A stretch of DNA of 64,000 nt from Conchiformibius steedae (lineage in GTDB: Bacteria; Pseudomonadota; Gammaproteobacteria; Burkholderiales; Neisseriaceae): contig NZ_CP059563.1 in the NCBI RefSeq assembly GCF_014054725.1, positions 1,949,749-2,013,748 of the forward strand. Reading direction: 5' to 3'. Of the stretch, positions 9,678 through 18,446 are shown in pieces. The position numbers were made by a program, and so were the translations under genes. Positions within the stretch are counted from its first letter, which is position 1; each line of letters opens with the position of its first letter. The notes beneath the pieces were generated by a model. It made no database searches, had not been told where the DNA came from, and saw only the letters and a list, made by a program, of their open reading frames with translations.

Positions 9678-9720
9678 GACGTGTCCCCATCTGCTTATAC
9701 AACGGTATTTTTGGCACAAA
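9675..9720 (+). repeat. One-ended, diverged copy of the TA-flanked inverted-repeat element
   Basis: TAGGACGTGTCCCC followed by CGGTATTTTTGGCA at the same distance matches the left two thirds of the complete element at 16942-17005. The right inverted repeat is not recognisable downstream. As in the complete copy, the leading TAG is the stop codon of the upstream gene. Confidence 0.7.
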
Positions 9721-9810
9721 TCCGCGTCTGCCGCGTTAAAAATGCACAGGCACGCACCGCCGCATTGTGGCATAATCCCCCTATCCCATCCGTAAAGATA
9801 GTTTGAGTTT

Positions 9811-10209
9811 ATGCTGTTATCGCTGACACAATATTTTTTGTATTTAAAATACATGTTGGGCGGCATACTGATGCTGGTGTTGTTTGCCGCCGTCTATATC
9901 CGCATCACCCCTGCCCGCGAGCTGTACCTAATCCGCAACGGCAATTTGGCATGCGCCCTGTCTTTGGGCGGCGCACTGGTGGGATTTTGCGCGGCACTGG
10001 CTTCCAGCATTGCCCACAGCCTGTCGTTTTTTGACTTTATCGTTTGGGGTTTGGCGGCTGCCGTGATTCAAATCGGCGTGTATTTTGCCGCTGCCCGCCT
10101 GATTCCCAACGCCGCCGTGGAACTGGAAAACAATAATGTTGCCGTGGGCGCGTTTTTATGCGCCCTGTCGCTGTCTATCGGGCTGCTGAACGCCGCCTGC
10201 CTGACTTAA
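9811..10209 (+). CDS. DUF350 (YjfL-like) small membrane protein
   Basis: A 132-residue protein with four hydrophobic segments (about residues 12-30, 47-66, 72-94 and 110-128) in the duplicated two-helix arrangement of the DUF350 family. The family has no proven biochemical role. It is often found with PspA/PspC-type stress genes, DUF4178 proteins and membrane spermidine synthase homologs. Here it lies 33 bases before an SPFH-SHOCT protein and a PspC protein on the same strand, which fits that theme. The ribosome site before ATG 9811 is weak. Confidence 0.75.
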   Translation: MLLSLTQYFLYLKYMLGGILMLVLFAAVYIRITPARELYLIRNGNLACALSLGGALVGFCAALASSIAHSLSFFDFIVWGLAAAVIQIGVYFAAARLIPNAAVELENNNVAVGAFLCALSLSIGLLNAACLT

Positions 10210-10242
10210 GCCGCTTTTCAATCCGAACAAAGGGAAACCGCC

Positions 10243-11247
10243 ATGTTTAACTTTATCCGCAAACAGTTTATCGACGTTATCCAATGGGAAAGCCCCAATG
10301 AAGCAACTTTGGTGTGGCGTTTTCCCGTTGCCGACCAAGAAATCCAAAACGGTGCCAGCCTTACCGTGCGCGAAGCACAAATGGCATTGTTTGTTGATGA
10401 AGGCAAAGCCGCCGATGCCTTTGCCCCCGGACGCTACACCCTCACCACCCAAACCCTGCCCGTTTTAACCAATCTGAAAAACTGGGACAAATTCTTCCAA
10501 TCGCCGTTTAAATCCGACGTGTATTTTTTCAATACCCGCCAACAGCTCGGACGACGTTGGGGAACGGCACAACCCGTTACCGTGCGCGATGCCGAATTCG
10601 GCGTGGTGCAATTACGCGCTTTTGGCATGTTTGCCTACCGCATCAGCGACCCCGTTGCCTTTTTTAAAGAAGTGTCGGGCGTGGTGGAACATTACAGCGG
10701 CGAACAATTGGAAGCCCAGTTGAAAAACATCGCCATGACCCAACTGGCTGCCGCATTCGGCACATCGGGCATTCCGTTCTTGGACATGGCGGCCAATCAG
10801 GTTTTACTCTCGCAAACCATGACCGAACGCCTGCGCCCCGAATTTGCCAAATTGGGCGTGGCATTGGAAAACTTTACCGTAGAAAGCGTTACCCTGCCCG
10901 AAGCGGTACAAAAAGCCCTCGACAGCCGCATGAGCATGGGTATTGTCGGCGATTTGGGCAAATACACCCAGTTCCAAACCGCACAAGCCATTCCCTTGGC
11001 AGCGCAAAACGAAGGCGGCATTGCTGGCATCGGCGCAGGATTGGGCGTGGGCGCAGGCATCGGTCAGGCGATGGCGGGCGCAATGGCAGGCATGATGCAG
11101 CCCCAAGCCGCAACCCAGCCCGCCCCCGCTGCGGAAGACCCGCAAGCCAAATTAGCCAAACTCAAAACCCTGCTGGATAACAATCTGATTTCGCAAGAAG
11201 ACTACGACACAGCCAAAAACGAAGTGTTAAAACAACTGATTGGCTGA
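10243..11247 (+). CDS. SPFH-domain protein with C-terminal SHOCT domain
   Basis: A 334-residue protein of the COG4260 virion-core-like stomatin group. Residues about 1-250 form the SPFH/band-7 region (WRFPVADQEIQNGASLTV; LRAFGMFAYRISDPVAFFKE). A Gly/Ala-rich stretch around 255-285 (GIAGIGAGLGVGAGIGQAMA) and a Pro/Ala linker follow. The last 35 residues are a SHOCT domain (KLKTLLDNNLISQEDYDTAK). No signal peptide or clear membrane helix is seen, so membrane association would be peripheral. Members of this group often end in a zinc ribbon; this one has SHOCT instead. AAAGGGAAACC precedes the ATG. It is probably co-transcribed with its DUF350 and PspC neighbours. Confidence 0.85.
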   Translation: MFNFIRKQFIDVIQWESPNEATLVWRFPVADQEIQNGASLTVREAQMALFVDEGKAADAFAPGRYTLTTQTLPVLTNLKNWDKFFQSPFKSDVYFFNTRQQLGRRWGTAQPVTVRDAEFGVVQLRAFGMFAYRISDPVAFFKEVSGVVEHYSGEQLEAQLKNIAMTQLAAAFGTSGIPFLDMAANQVLLSQTMTERLRPEFAKLGVALENFTVESVTLPEAVQKALDSRMSMGIVGDLGKYTQFQTAQAIPLAAQNEGGIAGIGAGLGVGAGIGQAMAGAMAGMMQPQAATQPAPAAEDPQAKLAKLKTLLDNNLISQEDYDTAKNEVLKQLIG

Positions 11248-11284
11248 ACCCCCTTAACACCCATTCAAGAGAAAGGAAACAACC

Positions 11285-11470
11285 ATGAAAAAACTGCACC
11301 GTTCCCGCCAAAATAAAATGCTGTTCGGCGTATGCGGCGGCTTGGCAGAGCATTTTAATACCGACCCCAGTCTCGTCCGTGTGGTTTGCGTGGCATTGTG
11401 CTTAATCAGCTTTGGTTTTCCCATGCTGATTTTGTATGTTGCCATGGGCTTTATTCTGCCCGCCAAGTAA
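11285..11470 (+). CDS. PspC-domain small membrane protein
   Basis: A 61-residue protein consisting almost only of a PspC domain. KMLFGVCGGLAEHFNTDPSL is the family signature, followed by one long hydrophobic helix (about residues 34-58) ending in ILPAK. PspC proteins sense envelope stress in the phage-shock response. A strong ribosome site (GAGAAAGGAAAC) precedes ATG 11285. No pspA is visible in the window. The terminator right after it closes the DUF350-SPFH-PspC group. Confidence 0.88.
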   Translation: MKKLHRSRQNKMLFGVCGGLAEHFNTDPSLVRVVCVALCLISFGFPMLILYVAMGFILPAK

Positions 11471-11484
11471 CTCCGCCAGACAAT

Positions 11485-11515
11485 AAAAAAACAGCCCCAA
11501 ACGGGCTGTTTTTTT
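11485..11515. terminator. Bidirectional terminator between PspC gene and tRNA-Leu
   Basis: A perfect 13-bp stem AAAAAAACAGCCC (11485-11497) pairs with GGGCTGTTTTTTT (11503-11515) around a 5-base loop. It reads as an intrinsic terminator on both strands and serves the convergent PspC gene (+) and tRNA-Leu/secG (-). Confidence 0.88.
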
Positions 11516-11518
11516 ATC

Positions 11519-11604
11519 TGGTGCCGACAATGAGACTTGAACTCATACGACCTGCGGTCACTACCCCCTCAAGATAGCGTGTCTACCAATTCCACCATGT
11601 CGGC
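11519..11604 (-). tRNA. tRNA-Leu (anticodon GAG)
   Basis: The minus strand reads GCCGACA at the 5' acceptor arm pairing with TGTCGGC at the 3' end, then discriminator A and an encoded CCA. The D-arm TGGTGGAATTGGTAGACACG is typical of leucine tRNAs. The anticodon stem CTATC/GGTAG encloses loop TTGAGGG with anticodon GAG, and a long variable arm and T-arm GTTCAAGTC follow. It lies just downstream of secG, as in many proteobacteria. Confidence 0.95.
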
Positions 11605-11611
11605 ATAAAAC

Positions 11612-12178
11612 TTATTTTTTGGATTTTTTATCTTTATCTGATTTTTTACTTTTGGATTGGCTTGCTGCCGCTTTTTTATCTTTATTGTCCGCAACTTTAT
11701 CAGCTGCTATTTTGGCAGCTGCTGCGCCAGCTGCGCCCGCCAATGCTGCTTCACCCGCAGAAAAACTGCTTTCTTTGGCTTCGGGTTTGGCAGCTTCGCC
11801 GGCACTGCTTGCCGCAGAAGCAGCAGACGGAACACTTAAGCTATCCTGCATGGGAACAGGTGCTGACGTGCTTTCTATTGCGGGTGCGCTTTGGCTTTGT
11901 TGGATATTGCTAAAATCCAAACCACTACTTGAACCGCGTTGGCTGTGGATATAGCCCAACAGCAAACAAGTGGCAAAAAATACCGTTGCAGCCACGCCCG
12001 TCATGCGGCTTAAGAAATTGGCATTACCGCCCGAACCGAATACGCCCTGTGCGCTGCCCGAACCGCCAAAACTCGCCCCCGCATCCGCACCACGACCGTG
12101 CTGCATCAGCACCAAGCCGATAATGGCAAGCGATGAGAAGATATTAACGATTAAGATAAGGGTTTTAAAGGCTTCCAT
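11612..12178 (-). CDS. secG: Protein translocase subunit SecG
   Basis: Small membrane subunit of the SecYEG channel. Residues 1-80 hold the two helices and the conserved loop LMQHGRGADAGASFGGSGSAQGVFGS. The rest, to residue 188, is a low-complexity Ser/Ala segment followed by a Lys-rich tail, which makes it longer than the 110 residues of E. coli SecG. Long Ala/Lys tails also occur in neisserial SecG. It starts three bases after the tpiA stop, and a tRNA-Leu follows. Confidence 0.95.
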   Translation of the reverse strand: MEAFKTLILIVNIFSSLAIIGLVLMQHGRGADAGASFGGSGSAQGVFGSGGNANFLSRMTGVAATVFFATCLLLGYIHSQRGSSSGLDFSNIQQSQSAPAIESTSAPVPMQDSLSVPSAASAASSAGEAAKPEAKESSFSAGEAALAGAAGAAAAKIAADKVADNKDKKAAASQSKSKKSDKDKKSKK

Positions 12179-12181
12179 GGG

Positions 12182-12958
12182 TTAGTCGGTTTCCTGAGCG
12201 GCTCGGATAATAGCGGCAAACGCTTCACTTTTCAGCGATGCGCCACCCACCAATGCGCCGTCCACATGGGCGACGCGGAAAATGGCTGCGGCGTTTTGGT
12301 CGTTTACGCTTCCGCCGTAAAGAATGCGGATATTAACACTGCCGCCAAGCAAAGACAATAGTGTATCGTAAATAAATTGATGCATTTCGCCGATTTGCTC
12401 GGGCGTGGCGGTTTTTCCCGTGCCAATCGCCCACACAGGCTCGTAAGCCACCGCCACACCGTTGGCAAACGATAAATCTTTTAACACAGCCAACTGCGCC
12501 GCTACTGTGTCAAAATGTTGTTCTGCTTCGCGCTGCGCCAAACTTTCGCCCACACACAGCAAAGGCTGCAAACCTGCTGCCAAAATATGTTCCAACTGGC
12601 TGCGGCGTTGTTCGGCGGTTTCGGCAAAATACAGGCTGCGCTCGGAGTGTCCGACCAACACCAGCTTCACGCCCACATCTGCCAGCATGGGTGCGGAAAT
12701 TTCGCCCGTATACGCACCGCTGCCATTAAAACGGCTTGCCATTTGTGCGCTCAAGCAAATGGGATTGGCGGAATTTGCAGCGGCAAGCTGTGCGGCAGTG
12801 GGTGCCAAATACAAAGCAGGCGGGACAACGCCCACGCATACTTTATCTGCCTGCGGTAAAGCGCAAATTTCTTCCAGCAAACGCGTGTTTTGTGCGCTGC
12901 TGCCGTTCATTTTCCAATTACCGATAACCCATTTTTGCTGCCAAACGCCTTGTTGCAT
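12182..12958 (-). CDS. tpiA: Triosephosphate isomerase
   Basis: Interconverts dihydroxyacetone phosphate and glyceraldehyde 3-phosphate. The start is placed at ATG 12958 (AGGAATCGGCACC upstream), because a longer reading to 13072 would run into the divergent gene. From there the protein is 258 residues, the usual size. Active-site residues are Lys in GNWKMN, His in LVGHSERS and Glu in VAYEPVWAIGTGKTA. The C-terminal phosphate loop LYGGSVN is present. It forms an operon with secG. Confidence 0.97.
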   Translation of the reverse strand: MQQGVWQQKWVIGNWKMNGSSAQNTRLLEEICALPQADKVCVGVVPPALYLAPTAAQLAAANSANPICLSAQMASRFNGSGAYTGEISAPMLADVGVKLVLVGHSERSLYFAETAEQRRSQLEHILAAGLQPLLCVGESLAQREAEQHFDTVAAQLAVLKDLSFANGVAVAYEPVWAIGTGKTATPEQIGEMHQFIYDTLLSLLGGSVNIRILYGGSVNDQNAAAIFRVAHVDGALVGGASLKSEAFAAIIRAAQETD

Positions 12959-13026
12959 GGTGCCGATTCCTGTGTTTTGAAACAAAACGCTTATTTTAGC
13001 GCAATTACGGCGGCGTTTACAGGGTT

Positions 13027-13035
13027 TGTTATAAT
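13027..13035 (+). promoter_or_regulatory. Extended -10 promoter for the spermidine-synthase-like gene
   Basis: TG at 13027-13028, one base, then a perfect TATAAT at 13030-13035 form an extended -10 element 35 bases before ATG 13071. No good -35 box is seen, which is normal for this class. Confidence 0.55.
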
Positions 13036-13070
13036 GTGTCCTTCCTGCAAACACTGCCCCGATTTTTCCC

Positions 13071-14585
13071 ATGAAGCCTCAAGCCGTTCTGATTATTTCC
13101 GTTTTTATTGTTGCCAGCTGCGGTTTGGCTTATGAATTGGTGATGGCTGCGCTGGCAAGTTATCTTTTAGGCGACAGTATTTTGCAGTTTTCTTCCATTA
13201 TCGGGCTGTATTTGTTTGCGATGGGTATTGGCGCACACCTAACGCGCTACATTGGCGATGGCGATACACTTAAACGCTTTATTGAAATTGAGTTGCTGGT
13301 GGGCTTGATTGGCGGGGTGTCGGCGTTGTTTTTGTTTGTGGCATTCGGTATGCAGGCTGCGCCGTTCCGCACCCTGCTGTATGCGCTGGTGCTGATTGTC
13401 GGCACGGTGGTAGGCATGGAAATTCCGCTGGTGATGCGCGTGTTGCACGAACAACAAACATCGTTTAAAGATTTGGTGGCGCGGGTGCTGACGTTTGACT
13501 ATTTGGGCGCATTGGCGGTGTCGCTGTTGTTTCCCTTGGTACTCGCCCCTAAATTGGGCATGGCACGTTCTGCCTTATTATTCGGCATTTTAAACGCGGC
13601 GGTTGCCATGATAACGGCGTATCTGTTCCGTTCGCGTTTACAGGCGTATCGCGGTTTGCAAAGCCGCGCCGTGCTGGTGCTGGCCTTGCTGATACTGGCG
13701 TTTGCCTATGCCAACCGCATTACCTTCCGCGCCGAACAGCATTATTTTGGCGACCCTGTGATTTATCAAAGCCATTCGCCCTACCAGCGTTTGGTGCTGA
13801 CCCGCTGGAAAAACGATATCCGATTGTATATCAATGGCAATTTACAGTTCTCCGCCAAAGACGAAGCCCGTTATCACGAAGCCTTGGTGTTGCCTGCCAT
13901 GCAAAACGCCGCTTCCCGCGCCCAAGTGCTGATTTTGGGTGGCGGCGACGGCTTGGCGGCGCGTGAAGTATTAAAATATCCTGACGTTCAACAGCTTACA
14001 TTGGTGGATTTAGACCCGCAAATGACGGATTTTTTCCGCACCGCGCCCGAATTGGTCAAACTGAACGCCAATGCCCTCAATCATCCCAAACTCAAAATTG
14101 TCAATGACGATGCCGCCAAATGGCTGGAAACCGTTAGCCAACGTTTTGATGTGATTATTATTGATTTGCCCGACCCGTCCAATTTTTCATTGGGTAAGCT
14201 GTATTCCGTGCCGATGTACCGTTTGGTGGCACGCCATTTGGCAGACGGCGGAAAAATCGCCGTTCAATCCACATCGCCGTATTTTGCGCCCAATGCTTAT
14301 TGGTCGGTGGTAAAAACATTGGAAGAGGCAGGTTTACACACCGCGCCTTATCATGTGTATGTGCCTTCATTTGGCGAATGGGGATTTGTGTTGGCATCGC
14401 AGCAAAACGATTTGCGCCCGCCGCAACGCATTGATGTGCCTGCACATTACCTCACCCCCGAAACCGCCGCGCAAATGTTCCGTTTTCCGCCCGATATGGC
14501 ACGGCGCGAAGTGGCAGCCAATTATTTGAACAATCAAGCACTGGTGGCGTATTTTGAGCGCGACTGGCGCGAAGTGATACGTTAA
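13071..14585 (+). CDS. Membrane-embedded spermidine synthase-like protein
   Basis: A 504-residue fusion of an N-terminal membrane part (about seven helices, residues 5-225) and a C-terminal aminopropyltransferase/methyltransferase-like domain. The catalytic part shows YQSHSPYQRLVLTRWKNDI, VLILGGGDGLAAREVLKYP (nucleotide-binding glycine motif), the acidic LTLVDLDPQMT and IIIDLPDPSN, where spermidine synthases carry the catalytic aspartate. This architecture recurs with DUF350 and DUF4178 genes in many proteobacteria. The DUF350 gene lies 3 kb upstream and the DUF4178 gene 24 kb downstream. Its substrate is unknown and it need not make spermidine. It overlaps tilS by one base (TAATG). Confidence 0.85.
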   Translation: MKPQAVLIISVFIVASCGLAYELVMAALASYLLGDSILQFSSIIGLYLFAMGIGAHLTRYIGDGDTLKRFIEIELLVGLIGGVSALFLFVAFGMQAAPFRTLLYALVLIVGTVVGMEIPLVMRVLHEQQTSFKDLVARVLTFDYLGALAVSLLFPLVLAPKLGMARSALLFGILNAAVAMITAYLFRSRLQAYRGLQSRAVLVLALLILAFAYANRITFRAEQHYFGDPVIYQSHSPYQRLVLTRWKNDIRLYINGNLQFSAKDEARYHEALVLPAMQNAASRAQVLILGGGDGLAAREVLKYPDVQQLTLVDLDPQMTDFFRTAPELVKLNANALNHPKLKIVNDDAAKWLETVSQRFDVIIIDLPDPSNFSLGKLYSVPMYRLVARHLADGGKIAVQSTSPYFAPNAYWSVVKTLEEAGLHTAPYHVYVPSFGEWGFVLASQQNDLRPPQRIDVPAHYLTPETAAQMFRFPPDMARREVAANYLNNQALVAYFERDWREVIR

Positions 14586-15889
14586 TGTTATATCAGCGTT
14601 TACAGCCTGTTTGGAAGCGTTTGCGCGACAGCCGTCCCACGCTGGCATTAAGCGGTGGATTGGATTCTATGGTGTTGCTGCACCTGCTGTTGCGGTGTCG
14701 CGCTGATACGGGCATGCCGTTTTCCGCCGCGCACGTTCACCACGGCTTGAGTGCCAATGCCGATGCGTGGGCGCGTTTTTGCCAAGACTTTTGCGCGGCA
14801 CACGATGTGCCGTTTCACTTACTTAAAGTGCAAGTGATAAACCGTGGCGAAGGCTGGGAAGCCGCAGCGCGAAAAGCGCGTTATCAGGCATTGGCGGACG
14901 TATCGTCCGAAACCCTGTTACTCGCCCACCACGCAGACGACCAACGCGAAACCTTTTTACTGGCGGCGTTGCGCGGTGGTGGCACACGCGCTTTGGCTGC
15001 CATGCCTGTGGCGGCGGAAATGTCTGCCATCCGTTTGCTGCGCCCTTTGTTAAACGTTTCCCGAGCCGAACTTGCCGATTACGCCCGCGCCCACGCCGTT
15101 ACGCATATTGAAGACGAAAGCAACAGCAATCCGCGTTTTTTAAGAAACTGGTTGCGCCATCAACTGCTGCCGTTTGCCTTGCAACGCTTGCCGCAACTGC
15201 CGCAACAATTAGACGCTGCCGTTGCCGCTGCCCAACAAGATTTGGCATTATTGGACGAATTTACCCGCAGCGACCGCGAATATGTTTGTGTCGATGGCGT
15301 GTTTCAGTGCTTGCGTTGGCGCGAATTGTCGGAACTGCGCCGCCGCAACCTGTTACACGATTTTGCTAAACAGCACAATTTAGGCAACCCTAGCCGCGCT
15401 GCCGTTTATGCCTTTGAGCGCACACTCGCCGCCGCCCCAACCCAGCACGCCGAATGGTCTTTACCACACGGCACTGCTGTGGCACATCAAGGGCGTTTGT
15501 TGCCCGTTCCCCATGCGCTGATGCACCCACCTTGGTTAAAACAACCCCTAATCGGCACAGCAGCGCAATTGGCGCAAAACTGCGGTATGGAGTGGCGTAC
15601 GGGGCGCGGTTTTGCCCCCGATATATTGCAACACACCCTACAACTGCGCCCGCCTGTCCCCAGCGACCGCATGATGTGGCGCGGCACGCGCAAAACCGTC
15701 AAACGCATTTTGCAAGAACACAGCGTACCGCCACGCCTGCGCCCGATTTTTCCGATTTGGTGCAATCTGCACGGCGAATGCCTTGCCATCAGCGGTATCG
15801 GCGTGAGTGATACGGTTGCCGTTGATTCGGGTTTAATTCCCTATTTACCTGATTGGGAAAATTATTTTATTAACCGCCAACAGCAATAA
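14585..15889 (+). CDS. tilS: tRNA(Ile)-lysidine synthetase TilS
   Basis: Attaches lysine to C34 of the CAU-anticodon tRNA-Ile so that it reads AUA, using ATP in the cytosol. The PP-loop ATP motif SGGLDS lies at residues 24-29. HVHHGLS, LLAHHADDQRETFLLAALRGGG and the DESNSNPRFLRNWLRH segment are specific to TilS. The C-terminal half carries the TilS substrate-binding domains, ending with CLAISGIGVSD. At 434 residues the length is normal. Translation is coupled to the gene before it. Confidence 0.95.
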   Translation: MLYQRLQPVWKRLRDSRPTLALSGGLDSMVLLHLLLRCRADTGMPFSAAHVHHGLSANADAWARFCQDFCAAHDVPFHLLKVQVINRGEGWEAAARKARYQALADVSSETLLLAHHADDQRETFLLAALRGGGTRALAAMPVAAEMSAIRLLRPLLNVSRAELADYARAHAVTHIEDESNSNPRFLRNWLRHQLLPFALQRLPQLPQQLDAAVAAAQQDLALLDEFTRSDREYVCVDGVFQCLRWRELSELRRRNLLHDFAKQHNLGNPSRAAVYAFERTLAAAPTQHAEWSLPHGTAVAHQGRLLPVPHALMHPPWLKQPLIGTAAQLAQNCGMEWRTGRGFAPDILQHTLQLRPPVPSDRMMWRGTRKTVKRILQEHSVPPRLRPIFPIWCNLHGECLAISGIGVSDTVAVDSGLIPYLPDWENYFINRQQQ

Positions 15890-15945
15890 TTAACCGCTGG
15901 AAGCACATTATTTAAACCAACCCACTCAATATTTTGGAGAAAATG

Positions 15946-16944
15946 ATGACTGTATACCGTTGTTCCCATTGCAAACATTTGGGTGAACACACTGCGCCCG
16001 TCGGTATCGGCAAATGCGCCCAATGCGGTAGCGAAACCAAGTTGTATGATACGGTATTTTTTATTAATCAGATACTTGCCAGATACAGCACGGCTTTGCG
16101 CGAATTGGAAGCCTTAAAATGTGCAGATGACGGCGAACCTGCCGAAGCTGCCCGTGAACAGGACGGTCATGTGAATCCCCTTGCCGGTCAGGATTTTTCC
16201 GAAACCGACATACTGGCAAACGCCGCACAACATCGCCCTTTGGAACAATGGTTTGCCAAACACCGTATTAAGGCGGATTTTGATTACGGCAAAGTGGATA
16301 TGAGCGGTTATTATGACGAAGCTGCCGCCGCCATCGGCAAACATTATGATTTATTTAAAGATGTTTTGAGTAAAATCAATTGGGCATACCGCAACAACCA
16401 CAGTGGTGCCAATTTTGATTTGAAAAAATACAGTCAAAAAGACGCGCAAACCCTGAACCGCATCTGCCGCGAGTTTTACAGTCATACCCTGTTTTCCCGC
16501 TATCATTACCAAAAACCCGAAAAACTGCTTAACCTGAAGTTGCAAAGCGCCCCGCCCGTGCGTCAGTTTTTTACCGGTGGCTGGCTGGAGTGGTTTGCTT
16601 TGGGCAAACTGCTGGCACAAGCGGCACAACGCGGTCAGCAATATACGTTTTCCTGCGCCCGTTCGGTCAATATCCGTTTTGACAATCAGGATTTGCATGA
16701 ATTGGACGTGGTCTTTTTGCCTGCTGCGGGCGCACCGCTGGTTATCGAATGCAAAACGGGCGAATACCGCCGCGATTTGGATAAGTATTTAAATTTAAAA
16801 AAACGTTTAGGAATTGACGCCTGTCATTTTATGATTTTGGTTACCGATATTGACGAAAGCCAAGCCAAATCGCTGCGGGCAATGTATGATTTGACTTTTG
16901 TGACCCCGCAGTCGCTTGCTGCCTATTTGCAGGAAGTTATGTAG
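15946..16944 (+). CDS. Zinc-ribbon protein with Card1/Can2-like PD-(D/E)xK nuclease domain
   Basis: A 332-residue protein. Start ATG 15946 is six bases after GGAG; ATG 15943 is an alternative. Residues 6-27 form a zinc ribbon (CSHC and CAQC). The middle third has no recognised domain. The C-terminal third looks like a PD-(D/E)xK nuclease: GGWLEWF (Glu215), HELDVVF (Asp254) and LVIECKTGE (Glu268, Lys270). The order and wording closely resemble the DUF1887 nuclease part of the CRISPR-associated effectors Card1/Can2. No CARF ligand-binding domain is present and no CRISPR array is nearby. A restriction or defence role is possible but not shown. The stop codon is supplied by an inserted repeat element. 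Confidence 0.7.
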   Translation: MTVYRCSHCKHLGEHTAPVGIGKCAQCGSETKLYDTVFFINQILARYSTALRELEALKCADDGEPAEAAREQDGHVNPLAGQDFSETDILANAAQHRPLEQWFAKHRIKADFDYGKVDMSGYYDEAAAAIGKHYDLFKDVLSKINWAYRNNHSGANFDLKKYSQKDAQTLNRICREFYSHTLFSRYHYQKPEKLLNLKLQSAPPVRQFFTGGWLEWFALGKLLAQAAQRGQQYTFSCARSVNIRFDNQDLHELDVVFLPAAGAPLVIECKTGEYRRDLDKYLNLKKRLGIDACHFMILVTDIDESQAKSLRAMYDLTFVTPQSLAAYLQEVM

Positions 16945-17005
16945 GGCGTGTCCCTATTGACTGATGCGGCGGTATTTTTGGCAAAGCAAAGAGGGACACG
17001 CCCTA
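16942..17005. mobile_element. 64-bp inverted-repeat mini-element flanked by TA
   Basis: Perfect 14-bp terminal repeats TAGGGCGTGTCCCT (16942-16955) and AGGGACACGCCCTA (16992-17005) enclose a 36-bp core containing CGGTATTTTTGGCA. The outer TA on each side looks like the TA target duplication made by IS630/Tc1-type transposases, so this reads as a non-autonomous MITE. Removing one TA plus the element restores ATG TAA AAC, meaning the insertion changed the upstream gene's TAA stop to TAG without altering the protein. Confidence 0.75.
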
Positions 17006-17006
17006 A

Positions 17007-18392
<1,386 letters not shown>

Positions 18393-18408
18393 TCGGATTT
18401 AAATTATA

Positions 18409-18446
18409 CGCCCGCGCCTGATGAATTTCTGGCGCGGGCGTTTTTT
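18409..18446 (+). terminator. purA terminator
   Basis: A 10-bp perfect stem CGCCCGCGCC (18409-18418) pairs with GGCGCGGGCG (18431-18440), followed by TTTTTT. It overlaps the last codons of the convergent comEC. Confidence 0.85.

Noticed and set aside
13000-13072. tpiA start at 13072
   Set aside because: It would overlap the divergent gene and its promoter. The family N-terminus begins just after ATG 12958.
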